NCBI GenBank assembly: GCA_950295325.1
Contig: OX485803.1
Coordinates: forward strand, 65,365,554 to 65,429,553
Source: Polytrichum commune
Lineage: Eukaryota > Streptophyta > Polytrichopsida > Polytrichales > Polytrichaceae
Direction: 5' to 3'
DNA: 64,000 nt
Shown here: piece by piece, positions 14,451 to 21,559 of the stretch
How the letters are laid out: each line of letters opens with the position of its first letter
Position numbering within the stretch: the stretch's first letter is position 1
Translations under genes and position numbers: made by a program
Notes under the pieces: generated by a model
The model's database searches: none
The model's input: only the letters and a program-made list of their open reading frames with translations
Told to the model about the DNA's origin: nothing

Positions 14451-15168
14451 CAAGTTGATAATCTGGCCTAACCTCAAAAGATCAGAGTTGAAGTCCAAGC
14501 CAGCAAATTCACAATCACAAGCCAAATGCTACTCAAGGCCATTGAACCTCACAAGTTGATAATCTGGCGTAACCTCAAAATATCAGAGTTGAAGTCCAAG
14601 CCAGCAAATTCACAATCACAAGCCAAATGCTACTCAAGGCCATTGAACCTCACAAGTTGATAATGTGGCCTAACCTCAAAAGATCAGATTTGAAGTCCAA
14701 GCCAGCAAATTCACAATCACAAGCCAAATGCTACTCAAGGCCATTGAACCTCACAAGTTGATAATGTGGCCTAACCTCAAAAGATCAGAGTTGAAGTCTA
14801 AGCCAACAAATTCACAATCACAAGCCAAATGCTACTCAAGGCCATTGAACCTCACAAGTTGATAATCTGGCCTAACCTCAAAAGATCAGATTTGAAGTCT
14901 AAGCCAACAAATTCACAATCACAAGCCAAATGCTACTCAAGGCCATTGAACCTCACAAGTTGATAATGTGGCCTAACCTCAAAAGATCAGAGTTGAAGTC
15001 TAAGCCAACAAATTCACAATCACAAGCCAAATGCCACTGAAGGCCATTGAACCTCACAAGTTGATAATCTGGCCTAACCTCAAAATATCAGAGTTGAAGT
15101 CTAAGCCAACAAATTCACAATCACAAGCCAACTGCTACTCAAGGCCATTGAACCTCACAAGTTGATAA

Positions 15169-15173
15169 TCTGG
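15169..15173 (+). repeat. Target-site duplication TCTGG, left of the full-length element
   Basis: TCTGG immediately precedes the TGTGAG start of the 5' LTR and recurs right after the 3' LTR at 25641-25645. Five-base duplications are standard for Ty3/gypsy integrase. The target is satellite monomer positions 20-24. Confidence 0.96.
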
Positions 15174-15805
15174 TGTGAGCCCAAAAGGGTGCCCACATTT
15201 AGTCTTAGACCCTTGAAACGTTAGTTGATGCACTTTGAAGTAGCATGTTACTTCACAAAAATATAAAAAGAGTGAAATGTTAGTCTTAGAAGTACCATGT
15301 TGTAAGAGGCTAGGATGTGAGTTGTTATTGTGTTTTTACCTTCGGAAGGATTTGAGTGAATGAGGATAGGTAAGGAGAACTTGGATTGAGTAGTTAGTGA
15401 GTAGGCTAGTACAAATGGATGGAGACAACCAAAGTGACTCAAGAGGCAAGTGCATTCGAATTGGGATGAATGGAGGATCACATGGAGCGCACAAGTGGAC
15501 CACCTCATCATGGCCACTTAATGGGGAAGGCCCAAGGAAGAATGCAAGGTGGAGGATAAGCAAATTCTCAAAGCACCAATCAAATCACGAGTTAAGCATC
15601 GTGGTTTGAATTAAGTGGTGAGCGACGATTTGGGAAAGTAAGGGGAGAAAGTTATGGCGGCGGAAAGCGAAGGAGGCTAAGTTTGGGTTGAAGCATCCCA
15701 AGTTTGGTAAAGTGTGGTAGGTAGAAAGCCAAGACTAGTTAAATGTTCGAATTAGGATCCTTGTTGATCATTTGAGGGAGGAAGGCTTAGAAGATAGGAT
15801 TGGCG

Positions 15806-15818
15806 CCTACTAAGTAGG
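15806..15818. promoter_or_regulatory. 13-bp near-perfect palindrome upstream of the LTR TATA box
   Basis: CCTACTAAGTAGG: a 6-bp inverted repeat around a central A, about 57 bp upstream of the TATA box. The same site is present in the 3' LTR and the solo LTR. Symmetry and position fit a dimeric transcription-factor site, but no factor is identified. Confidence 0.35.
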
Positions 15819-15825
15819 AGGAAAT

Positions 15826-15851
15826 CTCAAGGGCTTATCGTGAGCCTTGAG
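15826..15851 (+). promoter_or_regulatory. Inverted repeat just upstream of the TATA box
   Basis: CTCAAGGGCT and AGCCTTGAG flank TATCGTG, giving a stem of about 9 bp with one bulged base, 24 bp before the TATA box. It could be a cis-regulatory site or a hairpin in antisense or readthrough RNA. Function is inferred from position only. Confidence 0.3.
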
Positions 15852-15874
15852 GGTGCTCACCCCCTCAAGCTTAC

Positions 15875-15881
15875 TATATAA
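15875..15881 (+). promoter_or_regulatory. LTR promoter TATA box (5' LTR)
   Basis: TATATAA in the context TTACTATATAATCC, followed by a pyrimidine-rich stretch (CCCTCATTCTTCCCTCACTC) typical of plant start-site regions. Transcription would be expected to begin roughly 25-35 bp downstream, near 15905-15915 (inference). The same box lies at 24722-24728 and 30387-30393 in the other LTRs. Confidence 0.7.
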
Positions 15882-16006
15882 TCCCTCATTCTTCCCTCAC
15901 TCATCCTCTCTTTCCTTTGTGCTCCAAGGCACCCCACGAGTTATAAGTGTGGGTGTGGGAAGCCATATTGGAGCACATGTGTGTGCTTAGTTTTTAGTTT
16001 GAGAGC

Positions 16007-16042
16007 CAAGGCTTGTTAGCCTTGAAGAGGGCTTGACCTCTT
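16007..16042 (+). promoter_or_regulatory. Two adjacent perfect hairpins in the LTR transcript
   Basis: Stem 1: CAAGGCT, loop TGTT, AGCCTTG (16007-16024). Stem 2 starts at the next base: AAGAGG, loop GCTTGA, CCTCTT (16025-16042). They lie about 130 nt after the TATA box, so near the 5' end of genomic RNA, and recur in all three LTRs. They could stall reverse transcription, aid packaging or affect translation; none of these roles is shown. Confidence 0.45.
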
Positions 16043-16390
16043 GGTAGAATTAGTGTTGACGTGAAGGATTTTAAAGTTAATTCATGATTCCAATTTGTGG
16101 TACTTAAAGTTCATGTTTTGAATACACGTGGTTGCAAGTTCCATGTTTAAGAGTTGAGCACTTGATGTTGTGATGAGTGCAAAAATATACTTGTGTGGAT
16201 TAGTTAGTCTTAGTGAAGTTAGGAAATTCTCTCTCCCCCTCTCCTCTCTAGGATTTTAGGATTTTAGGATTAGAGAAGAATTGTGTGATTAGAAAGGGGT
16301 TGTTAGTAGAATTAGGGAAATTAGGTAGGAAGATTAGTTAAGGGCTTGAATAATTAGTGAGGTAGTTGGGGATTACAACTACAAAGTTGT

Positions 16391-16673
16391 GGGTTTATGA
16401 AGGAGCTGGGTTTGTTTAGTTAGAAAGTAAAGAGCTGGGTTTATGAAGGAGCTGGGTTTGTTTAGTTAGAAAGTAAAGAGCTGGGTTTATGAAGGAGCTG
16501 GGTTTGTTTAGTTAGAAAGTAAAGAGCTGGGTTTATGAAGGACCTGAGTTTGTTTAGTTAGAAGCTAAGGAGCTGGGTTCATGAAGGAGCTGGGTTTATG
16601 AAGGAGCTGGGTTTGTTTAGTTAGAAGCTAAGAAGCTGGGTTTATGAAGGAGCTGGGTTTATGAAGGAGCTAG
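16391..16673 (+). repeat. 46-bp minisatellite inside the LTR
   Basis: Units start with GGGTTTATGAAG at 16391, 16437, 16483 and 16529, a 46-bp period. Each unit has a 17-bp part (GAGCTGGGTTTATGAAG) and a 29-bp part ending TTAGTTAGAAAGTAAA. Later units are degenerate, with TTAGAAGCTAAG and doubled 17-bp parts. The only length difference between the 5' LTR and the other two LTRs is one 17-bp part near the right end, consistent with replication slippage. Confidence 0.92.
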
Positions 16674-16814
16674 TTAAATCCAAGACCACTTGAAGGGTGA
16701 ACCTTGCACTATGGACTCATCCAAGTCCAAATCCAATACCGCGGAGGAATGTGAGCCCAAACCCACTACTCGGACTACGGACGCTTAAGGGTGGGGGGTT
16801 TGGCCTCACATAAT

Positions 16815-16832
16815 TGGTGCGTCCGCCGGGAG
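16815..16832 (+). promoter_or_regulatory. Primer-binding-site candidate
   Basis: TGGTGCGTCCGCCGGGAG starts four bases after the LTR end. TGG pairing with a tRNA CCA end is the rule for plant LTR elements, and position and composition fit. I cannot assign the tRNA with certainty; the match to the tRNA 3' ends I know is imperfect. Confidence 0.6.
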
Positions 16833-17154
16833 CGAAGCGGAAGGTAGTTACAAGACTTGGAGGCGACTAGGAGACTTGGAGGCAACTAGTGAAAATTGGA
16901 GACACAAACTTGAGAGAAGGGAAGGAGCACCCGAAACTCGGTAAGTATTCTCTCTTTGGGTTACATTTGAATTCATTGTATTTCAACTATTCCTTGGAAT
17001 GAATTGCATTGTCAATTACGCAAATTCATTTTTGAGGAAGGAGCGCGGCGAAGGTACGTCCTCAACCTTTTTGGGATTTGCTAAGAACTTAAAAGGAACC
17101 TATAACCGAGTAGCTCATTAAAACATTAGAGGGTAAATTCACCTTAGGACATTG

Positions 17155-17190
17155 AACTTTGACACTCACCTCGGGGTGAGTCTCAAAGTT
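17155..17190 (+). other. Two-part stem-loop in the retrotransposon leader
   Basis: AACTTTGA (17155-17162) pairs perfectly with TCAAAGTT (17183-17190). Inside this lie a CA/TC internal loop, then CTCACC (17165-17170) paired with GGTGAG (17175-17180) around a TCGG tetraloop. This makes 14 base pairs in a 36-nt element about 530 bp upstream of gag. Retroviral packaging and dimerisation signals often take this form and location; that role is an inference. Confidence 0.6.
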
Positions 17191-17718
17191 TTGGGAGTTG
17201 TCATTTCATGCTCTAGATTAAATTAATATTTCACAAAGTTTATGGTGTTGTTACATTGAGTCACGATTGAGGGGAGTGCTAACTCACAGGGGGATGCGAT
17301 TGCTCAAGGTATGTTTATTTCTTCAAAGTGAACTCATTAACTAATTAAGGAATGCCTTTTGTACTCGTGATTGTTGTTATCCGTTGTAGAGGGTAATTCC
17401 CGAATTGTGGATGGTGTGAGAAGTTGAAGGGTGAAGCCTCGACTTTTAACATAATCTACTCGGAAGGTCACCCCCTCACAATCGGTATTGTGGTGAGTAT
17501 TAATTTGCGGGAAGGTGCGGAGGTGATGCTCCGACTTAACCAAAAAATTAACATGAACATGCCTATCCCCTATTGGGATTCTTTCACCTAAGTGGGCTTG
17601 CAGGTTCTTTTCCTCACCTCCTAAAAAAATTATAACCACACCAAGACAAGTGAAAATATTAAGAGGGGAATTGCTAGGATTATGTGTGGTCAAGTGAGGG
17701 TCGATCGATTCTTATGGA

Positions 17719-20700
17719 ATGCAAGGTAGGACTCGCTCACAAAAACCAAGTTTGATAGTAGGACTAGAGAAATCTACTCGAAAGAGGCGGTCCTCTAAAA
17801 TCAGTGATAGATTAGAACAAGATAATGTTAGAATAGAGAGTTGTTTGAACGTCGAACCTAGGACTAGGTCAATTCTAGACACCTTAGAACTTGGAGCTCA
17901 ACTTGAAGAGGAGATCACTCCCTCCAAATTGAGTGGTGAAACTTCTTCGGAAAATTACACACTTAGAAAAGAATTCCCGGTAGAAGTTGATAGGGGATTG
18001 TTGAATAGTTCACCGGTCACCATGGCCGAGGAACGGGGGATGGATCCACCACCCATACCCCCAATTCCGCCCATACCTCCTATACCTCCAATAGACCCAT
18101 TGGTTAGACCAAGAGGCCTACCAATTGTGGGTCCACAAAATTTAGCGGCGATGGATATGCCATCTCATCTCCCTAAATTTTATGGGACCAAGGATGAGGA
18201 CCCCTCTCGGCACATGGAACGGTATATCGAACGGTTGGCTAGCTCCCTCATAACCGACCCGGGTTATTGGTTAGTGTGGTTTCCTACCACTCTAGAGGGG
18301 GAAGCCTATGAATGGTATCGGGATCATGCCGAGGGACATTTTAGGGGATGGGAACAATTACAAAGGGAGTTTCTTAACGAATTTAGGCCGGAAGTGGGTC
18401 AAAGTACCGCATTAAGGGCATTGTCGTCATTGAAGCAAGGAAGGGAGGAAGAAATTTCGGCTTACATTAGGAGGTTTGATTTAGTGTGCACTAGATTCGT
18501 GGGTACCATGCTCAACGACGACACGCTAAAGCAATTTTTCATTCAAGGGTTTTTTAAGTCCGGAACTATTAGGGGTGTTCTAGAAAGGAATCCCTTGACC
18601 TTGGCGGATGCCAAGCGTGCGGCTAGAGATATTGAAAACTTGGATAAAGATCACGAAAGGCTATGGAGAAGGGAGGATGAATTGATCCCACAATTCATCC
18701 CCATACGCCCTAGGGTGGTAGCGGTAGAACCCGCTAAGTATGAGAACCAAATTCCATATGCCATTGTGGACACCGGTCCCCGACCTTTAGCGGTTAGGGA
18801 ACCGGCACCTCTTTTGGCACTACCGGCCCCTAGAACGGATCCACACTTGGAGGAGGTTGAGAGAAGACTAGGTGCTAGCCAACTAGGATTCCAAGAGGCT
18901 ATGATAAAACAAATGCAAAGCCTCACGGATCAAATGTCATTAATGATCCGGAGTCAACAACCGGGGCCTCCACCCCCGGTTGAGTCGGGTAGGCATTCTT
19001 CCGGATTATGGTGTGTCCAATGTGGCCAACCGGGCCACACGCGTCAATTTTGTAGAAGTGGACAAAACCGTGACCAAAGAGGAAACGGTAACCCACCTCA
19101 ACAAAATCAACGAGGTCAAGCGCCACCTCACTATGGAAATGGAAGCAATAGAGGACCACAACCTAGAGGGCAAGGTGGCCAAAATTTAGAGAAGAAGGAA
19201 TTTCATCCCTTTTGTGGAAGGTGGCACGCTCAAGGACAATGTTGGTCCGAAGGTCAAGAGTTTAATTGTAGCAATTGTGGAGGAAGTCATCCCTCGGATA
19301 CGTGTCGCCAACCGGACAAAATAATTAATGTCCCTTACCCGGTGGCTAATCCACAACAACAAGCAAGGGATAATATGCGAGGTGCTAGGCCACAAGGAGT
19401 ACCGGCCAATGAACTTAGGCCACCTAACTTATACTATGACCATAGTAATGCTAGGCAAACTTTTCATCCACCGGCGGGCTTGCAAACTACAACCGGTTAC
19501 ATTCCAATACAAAATAGACAAGGAGTTCCACCTAATGGTAGTAACGGGAGACAAGCGCCTCCAACGGATCCGGGACCATCTAACTCCCAAGATGTTAGGT
19601 TCATGGATGGAGTGTTGGAGGCCACATGTGATGACATGCTTCCTCTCCCAACGAGAATTGGAGAGGAGCAAAGTCAATGGCCTCCTCACACCAATGCTAT
19701 TACATATGAGTTAGTGAAGGGTAAGGGTGTGGTTGAAGAAGCACCTGCACTAGCGGTAACTACTAGGGCTAGGAGAGGGGATGCCCCGTTGGAGGTAGGA
19801 ATAGGAGAGCAAGGAAATTACTCTTCGGATGAAGAGATTAATCTCTCCGAGTTGGATAGGGTAGCTAGAAGAGCTACTAAGGATGTGGAGAGGGAAAATA
19901 TAATTTTACAAGATAGGGAGAGGACTAATGCGGTACATGACTTGGATAATAGCGATGTGGGTGAATGGGAAGGACCGGGGGTTCCCGTAGACGAATTCGA
20001 CGTAGTGGGTAATTCTAAGGTGGAAAGATCTACCGGGTACGACTTGTGGGCGGACCTTAGTACACTCAAGGCGGATATTACTTTCGGCCAACTATTGGAC
20101 ATTTCACCCACGGCAAGGAAAACATTAAAGGAGGGAATGCCGGTACACAAGAGGATGAGGAAGGTGAAAGCTAAAATAGCCGCTAGGATCCAATCACAAG
20201 GTGGAAGAGACGTGAAAGCTATAGAAATAGAAGTTGTTATGGTAGATAAGGTGGTTCCTAATGTGCTAGTCGACGGAGGGAGTAGTCTAAATATACTACC
20301 GGAGGATACTATGAAAAAATTGGGACTTGGACTCACGGGGCCTTCACCTTTGGTCATAAATATGGCAAATCAAAGTTCGACTACGCCTTTGGGGATGATC
20401 AAGGATTGTAGAATGACTACGGGAGGTGAGGAGTACTTGGTCACCTTCCATGTCATTAAAATGCACTCCAACAAGGACACCTTCCCCATTTTGCTAGGTA
20501 GGCCTTGGTTGCGGATGGCGAATGCTATGGTCAATTGGGGTGGACCTAAACCATCCATCACTTATGGTCCGGAGGGTAATAGGGTCATAGTGTCCATTGG
20601 TTCATTAGAAGGATGGATGAAGAAGGAGATGTATTTGCCATTGGAGAAGGAAATTGATGACTTAAACGAGAATGAGATTGGCAAGGCATTGGTGGGAGTC

Positions 20701-21555
20701 GTCCATCCCGAAGGTCAAAGGGTTGTTATAGATTCGGGCTCGGGAAGTCTAGGTCCTAATTTTTACAATTATGGGGATAATGGGGATTATGCCCAATGGC
20801 TAAGGGAGTACCCCGAGTCCGAGGTTGATGTAATGGTTGCATTTCACCAAGTAGGCTTAGGGAGTGAATTTCCTAGTGTTAGTTTAGGAGAGGGCTCATT
20901 GTTGGAGCCATGTGAGGTGCTCACCGAGGAAGAGTGGGTTAGCGGTGGGTTAACACCTTGGGTAGATGACGTGGAAGAGGGTGAGGTTAGTTTAATTCAT
21001 GTAGATGGGACTCAAGAGGAGGATGTGATTATTGAGTCATCGAAATTGGAGGAGCCTTTACATTTCAAGACCACGTCTACGGGGATAGTTGTAGGTCAAG
21101 ATGTGAAAGATTACCCCAATGTGCCTTCCGATTGGTATCGGAACAAAGAGGAGCAAGCACATGTGTCGGAAGCGGATTGGCGGTACGTGGATGTGAAATT
21201 AAAGAATGGAAAAACCCGACAAATGAAGATGGGCTCCAAATTGGGGGAGAAAGAGGTTAGGGAGTATAGCAATTTGGTGGATGAGTTTAGTGATACTTTT
21301 GCATGGTCCTACGATGAGCTTAAGGGAATTCCTAGGGAAATGGTAGAGCACCGGATTCCTTTAATTCCGGGGGCGAGGCCAATTAGACAAAAGGAGAGGA
21401 GGATGAATCCTCAATTGCAATTGTTGGTGAAAGCGGAATTGGAAAGGTTATTGAAGGCCGGGTTTATCAAGCCGGTGGAAATCACGGATTGGGTTTCTCC
21501 TATGGTCTTAGTAAAGAAAAAAAAATGGGAAATCAAGGGTTTGTGTCGACTATAG
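17719..21555 (+). CDS. Gag-protease-RT (N-terminal part) polyprotein, 1278 codons
   Basis: Residues 1-105 are basic then mixed, with a proline-rich PPI repeat at about 110-125. A retrotransposon Gag core follows at about 150-305 (starting HLPKFYGTKDEDP). A CCHC zinc knuckle, C432-x2-C-x4-H-x4-C445, and a second variant knuckle at 517-529 (CSNCGGSHPSDTC) bind RNA. The aspartic protease has its active site at D852 (VDGGSSLNIL) and a LGRPWL flap-type motif near 928-933. A long acidic linker of unknown function separates protease from RT, which begins near 1190 (FAWSYDELKGIP). Reading stops at 21553-21555, just after the A run at 21517-21525, where the frame leaves the RT sequence. I chose the ATG at 17719 as the first in frame before the homologous core; an ATG at residue 102 is an alternative start. 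Gag builds the particle and protease cuts the polyprotein. Confidence 0.9.
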   Translation: MQGRTRSQKPSLIVGLEKSTRKRRSSKISDRLEQDNVRIESCLNVEPRTRSILDTLELGAQLEEEITPSKLSGETSSENYTLRKEFPVEVDRGLLNSSPVTMAEERGMDPPPIPPIPPIPPIPPIDPLVRPRGLPIVGPQNLAAMDMPSHLPKFYGTKDEDPSRHMERYIERLASSLITDPGYWLVWFPTTLEGEAYEWYRDHAEGHFRGWEQLQREFLNEFRPEVGQSTALRALSSLKQGREEEISAYIRRFDLVCTRFVGTMLNDDTLKQFFIQGFFKSGTIRGVLERNPLTLADAKRAARDIENLDKDHERLWRREDELIPQFIPIRPRVVAVEPAKYENQIPYAIVDTGPRPLAVREPAPLLALPAPRTDPHLEEVERRLGASQLGFQEAMIKQMQSLTDQMSLMIRSQQPGPPPPVESGRHSSGLWCVQCGQPGHTRQFCRSGQNRDQRGNGNPPQQNQRGQAPPHYGNGSNRGPQPRGQGGQNLEKKEFHPFCGRWHAQGQCWSEGQEFNCSNCGGSHPSDTCRQPDKIINVPYPVANPQQQARDNMRGARPQGVPANELRPPNLYYDHSNARQTFHPPAGLQTTTGYIPIQNRQGVPPNGSNGRQAPPTDPGPSNSQDVRFMDGVLEATCDDMLPLPTRIGEEQSQWPPHTNAITYELVKGKGVVEEAPALAVTTRARRGDAPLEVGIGEQGNYSSDEEINLSELDRVARRATKDVERENIILQDRERTNAVHDLDNSDVGEWEGPGVPVDEFDVVGNSKVERSTGYDLWADLSTLKADITFGQLLDISPTARKTLKEGMPVHKRMRKVKAKIAARIQSQGGRDVKAIEIEVVMVDKVVPNVLVDGGSSLNILPEDTMKKLGLGLTGPSPLVINMANQSSTTPLGMIKDCRMTTGGEEYLVTFHVIKMHSNKDTFPILLGRPWLRMANAMVNWGGPKPSITYGPEGNRVIVSIGSLEGWMKKEMYLPLEKEIDDLNENEIGKALVGVVHPEGQRVVIDSGSGSLGPNFYNYGDNGDYAQWLREYPESEVDVMVAFHQVGLGSEFPSVSLGEGSLLEPCEVLTEEEWVSGGLTPWVDDVEEGEVSLIHVDGTQEEDVIIESSKLEEPLHFKTTSTGIVVGQDVKDYPNVPSDWYRNKEEQAHVSEADWRYVDVKLKNGKTRQMKMGSKLGEKEVREYSNLVDEFSDTFAWSYDELKGIPREMVEHRIPLIPGARPIRQKERRMNPQLQLLVKAELERLLKAGFIKPVEITDWVSPMVLVKKKKWEIKGLCRL
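21517..21525 (+). other. +1 frame break in an A9 run inside RT
   Basis: The upstream frame reads the nine A as three lysine codons, then runs into a stop 27 bases later. RT homology continues in the +1 frame from about 21524, and that frame stays open to 23959. One fewer A would keep a single frame. The break falls within the conserved VLVKKK region of RT, not at a domain junction, so a recent insertion or a homopolymer sequencing error is more likely than programmed frameshifting. Confidence 0.85.
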
Positions 21556-21559
21556 GAAA

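Larger units (their letters stand above)
1..15173 (+). repeat. Satellite array 1, 101-bp monomer, about 150 copies
   Basis: Uninterrupted head-to-tail tandem array. Taking GAACCTCACAAG as monomer start, units begin at 1, 102, 203 and so on; the last start before the retrotransposon is 15150, which is 150 monomers minus one base. The missing base is near 4600, where one monomer reads GTCCAACCAGC instead of GTCCAAGCCAGC. Variation is nearly all single substitutions at recurrent sites: monomer positions 18, 21, 26, 33, 38, 45, 48, 54, 61 and 88-92. This array is rich in G at position 21 (GATAATGTGG), in GCCACTGAAGG and in CTACTTCAGG variants. The monomer has stops in its frames and 101 is not a multiple of 3, so no long reading frame exists; I see no gene. 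Role unknown; plant satellites of this kind are usually heterochromatic and often centromeric or pericentromeric (inference). Confidence 0.98.
15174..16810 (+). repeat. 5' LTR of the full-length element, 1637 bp
   Basis: Begins TGTGAGCC and ends CCTCACA, with inverted termini TGTGAG/CTCACA. It matches the 3' LTR base for base as far as I can read, except A versus G in AAGCCAAGACTAG (near 15733) and one extra 17-bp unit in the minisatellite at its right end. It contains a TATA box, GC- and stem-rich segments and the minisatellite. Short frames of 70 to 89 codons occur identically in all three LTR copies but show no domain and are not called genes. Confidence 0.97.
16811..17718 (+). other. Untranslated leader between 5' LTR and gag, 908 bp
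   Basis: Holds the primer-binding-site candidate, a 17-bp direct repeat at 19-bp spacing (16854-16870 and 16873-16889, GACTTGGAGGCG/AACTAG), a strong hairpin at 17155-17190, and several splice-like signals: GTAAGT at 16941, AAGGTACGT near 17051 and AAGGTATGT near 17307, with TTGCAG ending at 17603 and TTGTAG ending at 17389. An ATG at 17714 opens a 13-codon frame that overlaps the gag start in another frame. No protein-coding frame of note is seen on the plus strand. Confidence 0.8.

Noticed and set aside
1-15173. CRISPR-like direct repeats
   Set aside because: Repeats are 101 bp with no unique spacers; every base belongs to the tandem unit, and the context is eukaryotic.
15248-15609. Short frames of 70, 75 and 89 codons in the LTR, on both strands, repeated in all three LTRs
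   Set aside because: They overlap each other in different frames, have no recognisable domain, and their identity only reflects that the LTR copies are recent.
16249-16275. Telomere-like GGATTTTAGGATTTTAGGATTAG in the LTR
   Set aside because: The unit is not TTTAGGG and there are only about three copies, so it is a local short repeat.
17337-17693. 118-codon minus-strand frame in the element leader
   Set aside because: Composition is ordinary, no domain or start context stands out, and it lies in an untranslated leader; most likely chance.
19818-20357. 179-codon minus-strand frame opposite gag-pro
   Set aside because: A low-complexity serine/threonine/leucine-rich mirror of the plus-strand coding frame; a shadow of the real gene.
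21517-21525. Programmed gag-pol frameshift
   Set aside because: Such sites lie between gag and pol or around protease; this one is inside a conserved RT region and needs a +1 move on a plain A run.
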